Source: Ypsolopha sequella (lineage: Eukaryota; Arthropoda; Insecta; Lepidoptera; Ypsolophidae). From it: a stretch of 64,000 nucleotides of DNA. Below, one piece after another: positions 53,344 to 63,476 of the stretch. The notes beneath the pieces were generated by a model, which had not been told where the DNA came from, made no database searches, and saw only the letters and a program-made list of their open reading frames with translations. The DNA lies in assembly GCA_934047225.1 (NCBI GenBank), contig OW203989.1:18885977-18949976 (forward strand). The letters are read 5' to 3'. The position numbers and the translations under genes were made by a program. Position 1 is the first letter of the stretch, and each line of letters begins with the position of its first letter.

Positions 53344-55002
53344 AGATAGTTAGCAAGTAAATATAGAATTTGACTTTAGGCAAAATAATTAACTTCTCCA
53401 AAACATCGTATAATAAAAAAAATTATATAAGCATCATGATAATAATATGAAGTTGAGATGCCCTAAAGCGTAATACCAACCTTGACAGTTTGTTAGTATT
53501 TCATGTAAAATAGGAATAGCTTTTTCGAGATCAAATAGAGTTTATTTTCGTTGAGAGTAAAAAAAACGAACGGTTTCGTTTCACAAAAAGGTACTGTTAA
53601 ATAAAAAAAAATACTACAATTATTTTTACAACTGCGAGCACTCGTTCGTATGTAAACCGATATTTTTCTACGATTGGTATTGTAATTGGAGTGCTGGACC
53701 GATAAATAACGCTTTGGTCATAAAATGTTAATAAATAATTCAGATTTTAATTTCAGCCTTTATTATGGAAGCAGCACCACGTTGTTTATCGAGCATAGAG
53801 CGATATTAATTTCGCGAGCTATGATAAATTAATAAATACTTCAAAAGAAATCGTGTTTGTTGCAAATAACTGGAGGGGTAGCGAGGACGTTCTATCTTTT
53901 TTGTTATTTACTTAAATATGTTATTAAAAGATCTATTATGCACTAGATAATTAAAGTATTGTTGACCCACGAAACGTCAATAAATTTGTAAATAACGCAA
54001 AAATCACATCTGAAATCAACCGCCGTAAAACATTATCCATGAATTTCAAGACAATAAATTTCATGTTAAATTAATAATCTTCAAAATTAGCCATCACAAG
54101 GTATTTTTTATTCGACTTCAACTCCTTAATCGAGCATAATTTTCTTAGTACCTAGGAAAATTTGAGTGGAAGGGGATTTGCAGAGGTATCAAATAATTAG
54201 ACAGCAAACTATAGAAATATTTTATAGATGCTTATTTTATAATGTTGATGGTCTTCTTCACTCATGCATTTGATAAGGATTTCCAAATATCACGAATTTG
54301 TATAACGAATCTACTTCCATGCCGTTGAAATTAGTTGGAAAATTGCATGAAATTTGTCTCGTGAAACCTTCAGTATAACAGCGACCATAGCACCACCCGT
54401 ATCAAAGCTGATTTTTGATATGTATAAAGTTCTTGCACACATAATATGAAAAATAAAAAAATATGATAGGAAAGAAAAAACGATGATGGTTTCAAGAGTG
54501 GTTCATTCATTCCTTCTTATTCTGACCATCTGAGTGTAACGGAGTTCAAACTTAGAAAGCCATAAAAAATATTTTCGATTGTCTTATGATCTTTTTAATA
54601 CTTCAAGTATTGAGTGTTCAAGAAAAAAGCATCTAAACAGGATACGACATGCCGGGTAGCATGCCACAAAAATTTATACTCCAAATATTTTTTTTCCTAT
54701 GGTACTGCAGGAAATCTAGGTACAAAGAATTAAAAATCATCAGAAAACAAACGCCCGCTCAGCGCTAGTACTTTCGCGACACAGTTATTATCATCGTTAT
54801 ACACGATACAACTAGTTACATGACACAATTGTTGCCAAAATATCTCATGGGTCGCAAAACTAATTTGGTTTCATAAAACTAATGCATGCACGATGACACT
54901 GTCAGATCTATTTACACGTGAAACTAATGTCATGAAACAAATTTTGCGCATCTAGATTCGTAATGCAAAATTCGGCTCGTTTTTCGATTCACTATTCATC
55001 AT
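53344..55002. other. No gene seen
   Basis: A+T-rich, repeat-poor. Nothing recognised. Confidence 0.5.
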
Positions 55003-55125
55003 CATTATAAATGTTTTATTGCACAAATAAGAAGTACAAAATGGCAGGCTTAATGCATAAAACATTCTCTACCAGTCAACTCAAAGATGGTACAAGAAAT
55101 ATAAAAAAGTAGTTGGTAGGCGTGC
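55003..55125 (-). mobile_element. LINE 3' end, CATTCTCTACCAGTCAAC family
   Basis: The minus strand reads GTTGACTGGTAGAGAATG, GCATTAAGCCTGCC, ATTTGTGCAATAAAAC, a 3' end with polyadenylation-like AATAAA. It is familiar from lepidopteran LINEs. A shorter copy is at 58770-58860. Confidence 0.55.
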
Positions 55126-55399
55126 AGGAGAAATTAAAACTACAATAACAAAGTTTAAAATTACTCTACATCTAAAATAATGACTAAGTAAGTTAACCTT
55201 ATCTAAAAAACTATATATGCTTTAAAACTTATGATGTGCTTTCATATATATTTATGTGTACAGATATATATCTTAGATATAGAATACATAAATAACAATG
55301 AATATAAACACATAAAATTTAACAAGTTATTTATAACAAATATTAATAAATTAATAAATAAATACAGTGACTGCGAAGAACGAGCAATACGAAAGAAAA

Positions 55400-55610
55400 T
55401 GATCATATCTATAATAATCTTGATAAAAACACTTGTACTGTTTCACAATCACTTTATATTACTCCAACCGGTTTCGCCTTACCGTAAGGCGAAACCAGTT
55501 GGAGTAATATAAAGTGATTGTGAAACAGTACAAGTGTTTTTATCAAGATTATGATGATGTTTCACCAAGTGCCGACAATCGCAAGTATTAATCATATTGA
55601 TCATATCTAT
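55400..55610. mobile_element. Penelope-like insertion: 139-bp palindrome with 13-bp target duplication
   Basis: TGATCATATCTAT occurs at 55400-55412 and 55598-55610. Between them, 55414-55552 is a palindrome with 69-base arms, one central base and a single mismatch. A 45-bp tail follows, starting ATGATGATGTTTCACCAAG. The palindrome centre reads GCCTTACCGTAAGGCGAAAC then CAGTTGG, that is stem II, GAAA and the 3' half of a hammerhead as in the 10.3-kb element; the 5' half (CUGAUGA) is replaced by the mirrored 3' half. No protein sequence survives. Confidence 0.7.
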
Positions 55611-56237
55611 GTTTGTTTAGAAAAATAGTGTCTGTGCACAGAACACTATTCTCTTGTTTGAATGTAGACACAAATACCACTCGTGTAGTAATTCAATGAT
55701 ATAGTTGGTAGATGTAAGATGTAAATACATAAATTACATCAGCAGATGTAAATTTAACAAACATTGCATTTTCATTTTTTTTTATCAAAATCCTCGTTTT
55801 TTAATTTAGAGTATCCCGTTTAATCGATTTGAATTTCGGACGATGATTAAGGGACGCGAGAGTAAATTCACAACGATACATATTAATTTTGTTTCGCCGT
55901 TCACTTTATTTATTGATATCACAATTGTTTTGAGTGCGGGATTATATTTGAGCTATTATCGCCAAAAATATGCTATCATTTTTCATCTTTTTATGATACA
56001 TTCTTCTATCGTTCTAAAATCTGGAAGAGTAAAATTCTTTATTGACTACACAAAATGTGTATACTATGCTCTAATGCGTTATAGTCATTGACAGCTCTCA
56101 GGATACATGCACGGATTATACATGTCATCTCATGACAAATGGTTTGTATTTTTATACATAATATTAGGTATAATACAATATATTTATTTTTTTTCGTCTT
56201 TTTTAATTTTATTTACGAGTAATCACATTGTTACTTA
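55611..56237. other. No gene seen
   Basis: The frame at 55843-56091 is A+T-rich and hydrophobic with no known domain. Confidence 0.45.
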
Positions 56238-56639
56238 TTAGGGTTCCGTAACCAAAGACGAAATCGGAGCCCTGTTAATGTCACTCCGCTGTCCGTCAGT
56301 CTGTCCATATGTCAAGGGTCTCTAGCTAGGACGGAATGAGATAGAAACCTGAAATTTTTTTACGTTGTGTAAAATGTTGAACCACAACCGAATTTTGAAT
56401 TTAAAATGTAATAAAAAAAAAAGGCTCATACATAAAAATGGATCCGAAAAAAAAATGTTTTTCTTACCCTAGCATGTGGGGTGTCATTGCCTATAGCTCA
56501 TTAAGTAGAGTATATATCTGTTTTAAATTTTTTTATCTTATAATATAAAATATAAAAAATATAAAAAATATTTTATTAGAGTTAATTAAAAAAAAAATTT
56601 AAAATAATAATTAATTACTAAATTAGATTAAAGGGCTAT

Positions 56640-58125
56640 CAAATTTGCCATTTTTAGACAATTTTTGTTACGGGGTCTATCTCAAAGGCCATAGGCTTGC
56701 GCAGGATCTTTTAATAGATAACGTACCGCAGTGTCTTTCTGTATTTGCTTTTAAACATATTAATTCATTACCTGTAATTAAAGCATTTAAATCGCTTTAT
56801 TTGAAAAAAACCGAGGACTTATGGGGCCTATCTGTGAAAGTTATAAGTTCTGTTATTGATTTAATAGCTCCTTATTTGGCATTAATTTTTAATAAATGTG
56901 TAGATGATGGTATCTTTCCTGACTTAATGAAGTTTAGTAAATTGATACCCCTTGTTAAATCAGGCGACAACGGTGACCCATCAAACTATAGACCTGTGTC
57001 AGTTTTACCGGTTTTGAGTAAGGTTTTTGAAAAAATAGTTTTTAATCAATTGTTATTTCATTTTAATTTAAATGAGTTGCTTCACTGTAAACAATATGGA
57101 TTCACTAGAGGGAGGTCAACCACAGATGCAGGAGTTGCTTTAGTTAAGCACATTTTTGATGCTTGGGAAGAAAAGCAGGATGCATTTGGTATTTTTTGTG
57201 ACCTCTCAAAAGCCTTCGATTGCGTTAATCATGAAACACTCTTATGTAAATTAGATCACTACGGAGTGAGGGGCAAATCTTTGGCGTTAATGAAGTCGTA
57301 TCTTAGTGATTGTATTCAAAAGGTAGACATAATGGGGTAAAATCATGTGGAGCATTAGTTAAAATGGGTGTCCCGCAGGGTTCCATATTGGGGCCTTTGC
57401 TGTTTTTAATTTACATAAATGACAATTGAAATGACAATTAATGAAATTCCCTATTTAATTAAAGACTTAACTAAGATAGTACTATTCGCAGACGACACGT
57501 CACTTATTTTTAAAGTGAATGACGTAAAGATATCCTTGACGACGCGAATACAACTTTATCACTGGTGCTTGATTGGTTTACTGTAAATAATGTAGTTTTA
57601 AACGCAAAAAAGACAAAATTTATAAAATTCACCTTACCAAATGTAATTCAAGTGGACTGTAATTTGCTTTTGCAGGGGTCCAAGCTGGAGTTAGTTAACG
57701 AAACTAATTTTTTGGGCATTACGGTAGACTCTCGTCTTCAGTGGGGTCCCCACATACAAGCCCTATGTGGTAGACTTAGTTCGGCCGCATACGCTGTTAG
57801 ACGCATAAGGCAAATTACTGATGTAGATACTGCTAGACTAGTCTATTTTAGTTACTTTCACAGCATTATGTCATACGGCATGCTGTTATGGGGTATGGGT
57901 TAGGGCGGTTGATTGGATTTCACCTTGTATAATAATATTTTACCTATAATTTTAATCGTATATATATTGCTACATAAATTAAATAAACATTTAATCTAAG
58001 TAGTTCATGTACATTTATTATTTTATTACATATATTTTTATAAGATTAAAATTTGACTTGTGAAACGTGTATTATATATACCTACTTTGCAAAATAAACT
58101 TTTTGAATTTGAATTGAATTGAATA
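56640..58125 (+). mobile_element. Truncated, internally deleted Jockey-like LINE
   Basis: Reverse-transcriptase coding at 56645-57905 is followed directly by a 3' UTR (GGTATGGGTTAGGGCGGTTG ... TTAATCGTATATATATTGC) and a tail ending AATAAACTTTTTGAATTTGA with TTGAA repeats. The same UTR is at 34002-34500. The 5' part with the endonuclease is missing. Confidence 0.8.
56645..57905 (+). pseudogene. LINE reverse transcriptase, three frames, broken
   Basis: The first frame (56645-57340) contains GDPSNYRPVSVLPVLSKVFE, QYGFTRGRSTTDAGVAL and FCDLSKAFDCVNHETLL: RT motifs of the fingers and palm, including the first catalytic Asp (DLSKAFD). A one-base shift near 57335 leads into [19 protein letters not shown], then a small duplication (ATGACAATTGAA) introduces stops. 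The FADDTS catalytic box lies near 57486-57503. Another shift near 57535 opens LDWFTVNNVVLNAKKTKFIK, NFLGITVDSRLQWGPHIQAL and YFSYFHSIMSYGMLLWG. The protein then stops where an internal deletion joins the UTR. The motifs fit the Jockey clade. The enzyme would copy the element's RNA at a nicked target; this copy cannot. Confidence 0.9.
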
Positions 58126-58277
58126 GCAGTTAGTAATTAGAAATTTTTGGATATTATGTATCATATGCTGTATTAAAATAACTAATACTAAACCGCCGAT
58201 TTATGTAGTAATGATGTAGTCATATGTACGGAACCCCAAAAGAGCGAGGTTCGACACGCACTAGGCCCGTTTTTTTG

Positions 58278-58769
58278 AAATTACTAAAAGATATATATTC
58301 CGCCTGCAAAATGTGACGAAAAAAAGAGGGCAAAGTGACAATCTAATTAATATTCTTAAAATAACTTCTGGTGTCTTGTGATTTAAACTCTTTACCAAAA
58401 CAAACTATATTAAGCCTGTTACTAATATAATATAGTACCTACAGAAAAAAAAGAAGAAAATATCATGATATTGCTTTAAGTTTCTTGCTATTCTTTTCAA
58501 TGAGACAGAGAAAAGTTGCCAAAATATGAATTTATGATTTACGCCGTACAATCGTACATACATACTTTATTGTATACATTCAATGTACCTTTAATTTTGT
58601 TAATGTAAAAGTGTTGGGCAAAATGTAATTTAACTACTGATTGATAGCTACGGTTACATTTTGTAGTTAGCAATCATGATTACTGATGACAAACAAAATA
58701 GTACACTTTTATTTGTAAATCAATATGAAATATGCATTAATAAAGGATGTATGTATGGAAATTCTTTTT
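58278..58769. other. No gene seen
   Basis: A+T-rich; nothing recognised. Confidence 0.5.
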
Positions 58770-58860
58770 TGCAAAAAATATACAATGCGCAAAGGCGAAC
58801 TTATTGCTAATTAGCATTCTCTACCAGTTAACCTTTGGTGATGTGGAGATTACAAGGGTA
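58770..58860 (-). mobile_element. LINE 3' fragment, CATTCTCTACCAGTCAAC family
   Basis: GCGCAAAGGCGAACTTATTG then TTAGCATTCTCTACCAGTTA match 55040-55090. It is followed on the plus strand by a (AATA)n run at 58869-58890. Confidence 0.5.
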
Positions 58861-59123
58861 CCTAGTGCCAAATAAATAAATAAATAAATTTATTTATAAA
58901 TATTTACTTTTGATAGTATTTGCATAATGCTCCATATTATTAAGTTAGTAAAAAAACACATATATAATAAACTATACAACAATATATCGGTAGTTACGAG
59001 AAATATGACTAAATGATGACTCAGGGGACAAAGTGAAAATTAGTGACTGATTTTGTAGCTGTAGATAGTGTTGATAGACTCTGGTTTTAAAGGTAGAGAT
59101 GGTGGGAGATTGTCGGATGTCCA

Positions 59124-59280
59124 CACTAGTGCGAGGGTTTCGGCACCGCGCTCGCCAACCTAAACCTGCCTGCCCAGCGTGTGTGAGTATGAGCATTTCT
59201 TCTAGGAGGACCACCAAGAGTGGCGAAATCTTGGAAAAGCCTATGTATTGCAGTGAACGAACCAGGCTGATGGATGAATG
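59124..59280 (+). mobile_element. LINE 3' end with (TGGA)n-like tail
   Basis: ACTAGTGCGAGGGTTTCGGC, CTGCCTGCCCAGCGTGTGTG, AATCTTGGAAAAGCC, then GGCTGATGGATGAATGG. A diverged copy of the 23437 element's 3' part. Confidence 0.7.
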
Positions 59281-60067
59281 GTCCTTATTTTGAACAAAAC
59301 GCCAATTGTATTTAGTAAAAAGCGTGGCGTTGTAGTTCCAGGCAGTATCGCCGTTTCACGCTTACTACGCAGATTAGGCTGCTGAGGAAAAAGTCAATTC
59401 TATTCTGACATTATAGCTTCAGAGTGTAAGTGTGAAACAATGTTAAACAGCAAAGTTTAATTATCGAGTTCTTTCTGAATGTAGAGTTGTTCGAGAGTAA
59501 CCCTGACTAAAGCGCCTTTAACAGTCAAGTATGTATTTCACGTTTGAAACAAACTCCAGTGCCCCTGGTAATTACATTTTCATCACACCTATTCGAAAAA
59601 CGACAATTGGCTTCCGGGGATAGCGGGAGCCAAAGTCAATTTTATTCCCATGGGAGTTTGCGCTTTCTCTGTTCTGATTGGTCCATGTTTGTGCTTTTGA
59701 TAAATTAGCGTAATTTAATCAAAGAGGTCTAACCCATAATTTATGAGGAAGATACTGGCCGGTTAGATTTCAGCGGCAATGCGCGCTGAAATAAAAACTG
59801 TAATACTTCTTTTCATTTATTTTTTCTCAGAAATTAGTCGTCACTGTTATTGCAAATGATAATTAACAATGAATAAGAGTATGCAGTGACAGTGATAATT
59901 ACTAACTCCTGAAAACATATTTAACGATGCAGCTATTGTGGTGCAACAATTATTACCACAAAATACCAGGTACTCGTAGCTTTTTCTTTTTCTCAAAGGT
60001 AGTGATGAAAAATAATGTGTATCACTCGGGCTCAAGTATTATTTTGTTCCCGGACGGCTTAATTATA
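59281..60067. other. No gene seen
   Basis: Mixed A+T-rich sequence with no recognised element. Confidence 0.5.
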
Positions 60068-60185
60068 TTGAATTTTTCGCTACGCTCAGGATTCTACTAA
60101 AAATTCCTCGCTACGCTCAGGATTTTACTTAGGAATCCCTCGCTGTGCTCGGATTCTACTAAACAATCCTTCGCTTCGCTCTAAA
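60068..60185. repeat. Imperfect tandem repeat, period about 33-37 bp
   Basis: Four units built around CTCGCTACGCTCAGGATTC with TACTAAA between; units 3 and 4 are diverged (CTGTGCTCGGATTC, CTTCGCTCTAAATTC). The downstream GCCCCTTGTAACATAAATAA resembles the end of the 5.3-kb repeat. Confidence 0.65.
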
Positions 60186-62068
60186 TTCAAAATAACGCCC
60201 TTGACGAACAAAAGATTACTCTTGGGCCCCTTGTAACATAAATAACTATTTGAGCGTGAGGTAATCAGAAGTCTACACGTGCGCAAGTAAATACCAGTGA
60301 AAGTTTTATTGCATATTGTACGGACGCCAGCGTGACAGGCCACCTATTGGCAGTTCTTATTGCAGCGTCATAGACGTTAAACGGTAATAGAGGGCTTAAA
60401 CTGCAAGTGAATGTATATAACTCTTTTATATACATTTAAAGATATGAAATACTACTTCAACTTCAGAAGTACGGGTATATATATCACTTTTTGTTATTTA
60501 AATTTTAACAAATGATAATAATTTCAACTAAATATGCAAAGTAAAAATTATTGTCATTAGGAGACTATTGTTTTATTAATAAACATAATTGTTAATTTAA
60601 TATTAATATTGTTAAGAGCTTTATTGTGGTCCTCAAGCTTCTGTTAAAACTATTATATGATAACAAAACTGGCCTGAGGAGGTACAAGGTTACCAAAGAG
60701 GTTGAGTTGTAAAATTTGGATGCAGAGCACCTATATAATCGACAAGAAATCGGCCAAACTTTTGCAATTATAATTTGCGTAAGTTTGAATTATACTACTG
60801 GATTTGTTTTTACTAATTTCTTGTGAGGAAACTTTATTTATTAATAACATGAAGCATCGAGATTCTTTAAGAAATTTTTTATAGAAATTAATGTATTAAC
60901 GGTTCCTGGTGAATTTATTTACCAAGATATTAGACATGTCAGAAAAATATTTATACTTTCCCGAGGCTTGGTGAGCAGCACTTTGCAGAAACTGGAAACA
61001 AACATAAGCTAGCTTTTCCAAAAATCAGACTTGCCTTAGTTCCTCTTTCGTAGGAAGATTTAGTAATAAGCATCCCAAGGAGATCCTTAGTTTGCCAGAA
61101 AATTATTTTAAAGTATACATTAAGCATTATATCCTTGAAATATATTATAAAACAATGATTATCTGGACGAAAATGAAACATGGTGGAACAGTAATACTTG
61201 TGATCTTCGATGTAATAGAAATATATATTTTCCTAATTAATGATTCCTCTAAAACTGACTGTGAAAGGTGTTAGACTAATACGAGACAGGTGGACAAATA
61301 TATATATTTTTACCGTGATATAAATTCCTCCTGTCTGTATTTTTTATCAAAGTATTGATTATAATGCATACTAATTCCAAAACACTCATTGGTTCACAGT
61401 GTCACAAAACTTAAAGTCCAGCGTGTCGTGCCGTCAGAGCTCCTTTTGCCGCTCCTATTACAATTTAACTAAGCTAAACTTGACAACATTTTCATGATAC
61501 CTCCTAAAAAAACATAACCCTACTCAAATAATATAGTCTGACTATTGCAGGATGAAACTGGAAACTTAATTTTTTTTGATATTTGTCGCTTTGACATGAC
61601 AGATGACATTTATTGTATCTTCTTTGGTTATCGACTAAGTTCACAATTCTTTTTTTTTTTTTTTTAATAATTCTTATTTGCGATGGTTTTTTTTAAACGA
61701 GCAATCCTCGGCCTGCTTCCTTGACTTGACAGGCAACACCCTACTTTTGAAACCTCTGAATTCACGTAATTTTTTCTTTGTAATCGATAATGATAAATAC
61801 ATAGTAAGAGAAAAATAAATAAAGAAAAGACATTTATTGCTAATTTTCTTTCCTTCTATTTTTAATGATTAACTTCCATCTGGCATGTGTTTACTTGTCT
61901 ATATTGGAAGCTAAATATTTATCGTCTGTATTGTAAATAGATACTTTTTTTTTTAAAGTTACGTGAGACGGTGAGATTCTATTGTCGGTATGTATGTAAC
62001 GCGCTTAAAACTTTTGAACTGTTTATGATTATTATTTGAGATAAATAACTTGGCATAAAAAGCATTAC
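60186..62068. other. No gene seen
   Basis: A+T-rich with poly(T) runs at 61648-61667 and 61690. Nothing recognised. Confidence 0.5.
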
Positions 62069-62601
62069 TTAAGGCGATATGTAAAAGTTTTAGCGACCCT
62101 GGTACTCCATATGCGAAAAAACCCTCAGTGCGAGAGGGACGGATTCGTGGAAAAGTAGCAAAATGTTGGTTTTATATTAAGGCGATATATAAAAGTTTTA
62201 GCGTCCCTGTTACTCCATTTGCGAAAAAACCCTCAGCTCGAGAGGGACGGATTCGTGGAAAAGTAGCAAAAAGTCGGTTTTTTATTAATATAAAATGTAC
62301 TAAAAATACTATAAAAATTTCGTTTAACCAGGTCCTAGATACTGTTAAAACCCATCTAATAAAATATAATTGCAGTCCATATGTCATTCTAAATTGTCAA
62401 AACAGGAGAATTGGTGTCGATAATGACCTCATTTCAATAAATATTTCTATCGAGCCAAAATTCTCAAATCGCGTTTCTATTTTAACAGATCCCTAGAGAA
62501 AAATTCCAAAAATAATATACTATTTTATCAAAATTATACATTATTTACCGAAATAGATATAGAAGTTCTAAAAGTGTCGATTTTTTCCTGTAGCGCCTTA
62601 A
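62069..62601 (+). repeat. 430-bp TTAAGGCG MITE, copy 3, with a tandem start duplication
   Basis: The first about 108 bp (GGCGATATGTAAAAGTTTTA to CAAAATGTTGG) are present twice, at 62071-62178 and 62179-62286. The remainder follows copy 1 to TGTAGCGCCTTAA. The open frame across the duplication (62128-62496) is discussed in findings. Confidence 0.8.
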
Positions 62602-63150
62602 TATAAAATGTACTAAAGTTGCTATCAAAATTTCGTTTAACCAGCGGGCCTATTATGTATCTCTAGTTGCCTTCTGGACAGGATGTCTATCATCAAAAAC
62701 ATAGATATACTATCGAATTCCGATGTCCTAAGGATATGTTCGCACTTGAAGTGACGACACAGATTGTTAAGAGTTCAATACCCACTAAAGGCAATTCTGA
62801 AATTTCAGTATTTATCTATGTTTTTGATGATAGGCACCCTGTCCAGTTGGCAACCTAAGATACAGAATAGGGGGGCTGGTCCTCGATACTGTTGAAACCC
62901 ATCTAATAAAATATATTTTTAGTCCATATGTCATTCTAAATTGTCAAACCAGGAGAATTGGTGTCGAAAAAAACCTAATTTTAACAAACATTTCTATCGA
63001 GCCGAATTTCTCCAATCGCGTTTCTGTTTTAACAGATCCCTAGAAAAAGATTCCAGAAATAATATACTATTTTATCAAAATAATTATAATTATTTACCGA
63101 AGTAGATATGCAAGTTCTCAAAGTGTCGATTTTTTTCCGTAGCGCCTTTA
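62602..63150 (+). repeat. 430-bp MITE, copy 4, lacking its start and interrupted
   Basis: Begins at TATAAAATGTACTAAAGTTG directly after copy 3's TTAA, is interrupted at CGTTTAACCAG by a 235-bp MITE, resumes GTCCTCGATACTGTTG and ends CCGTAGCGCCTTTAGG. Confidence 0.75.
62645..62878. repeat. 235-bp MITE with about 60-bp inverted ends
   Basis: Left CGGGCCTATTATGTATCTCT, right the complement of CCCCCCTATTCTGTATCTTA. Both arms reach GCCTATCATCAAAAACATAG-like sequence. Host sequence resumes exactly relative to copy 3. A half copy is at 32453-32572. Confidence 0.75.
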
Positions 63151-63476
63151 GGTGACAGATCGCGTTCCCAAACACGAAATTTATGTTTGTTTTTCTTATT
63201 TCGGAATAAAGAGTAAGTATTAAAAAACTGTAATTTATGGCATTATGTGACCATATTTTCATGTCAATTAGGCTTTTCTAGCAAAATTATATTATTGAAT
63301 GCATTACTTAGTAAATTATTCCGCACAGCAACTTTCAGGAGATAGAATACCTAATTAATAGTAAACTATGCTTGCTTAGTTCCGTAAACAACAATTATTT
63401 AATACTTTTTATTCAAAAATAAAAAAAATTATCATAAGTTTTGCGTTTGGGAATGCGAACCGACGCAACCACCTTA
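63151..63476. repeat. Fold-back element with CGTTCCCAAACACGAAA ends
   Basis: The left arm GATCGCGTTCCCAAACACGA and the right arm CGTTTGGGAATGCGAACCGA face each other, ending ACCACCTTAA. It is related to 15457-15763 and more distantly to the 37.8-kb palindromes. It directly follows copy 4 of the 430-bp MITE. Confidence 0.6.

Larger units (their letters stand above)
56238..58277 (-). repeat. GGCCAAGTGCGAGTCGG-family repeat split by a LINE
   Basis: The left part (56238 to about 56600) starts ATTAGGGTTCCGTAACC and carries the GACTGACGGACAGCGG word in reverse. The right part (58225-58277) is GTACGGAACCCC...GCACTAGGCCCG, the other end of the same repeat. The roughly 1.5-kb LINE lies between. Confidence 0.65.

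Noticed and set aside
56645..57340. 231-codon frame as an intact domesticated reverse transcriptase
   Set aside because: The continuing RT motifs lie in two further frames with a small duplication and stops between, and LINE UTR and tail follow; it is a dead LINE copy.
62128..62496. 122-codon frame as an ordinary gene
   Set aside because: It lies entirely inside the 430-bp inverted-ended repeat, including its tandem duplication; kept only as a question about the repeat family.
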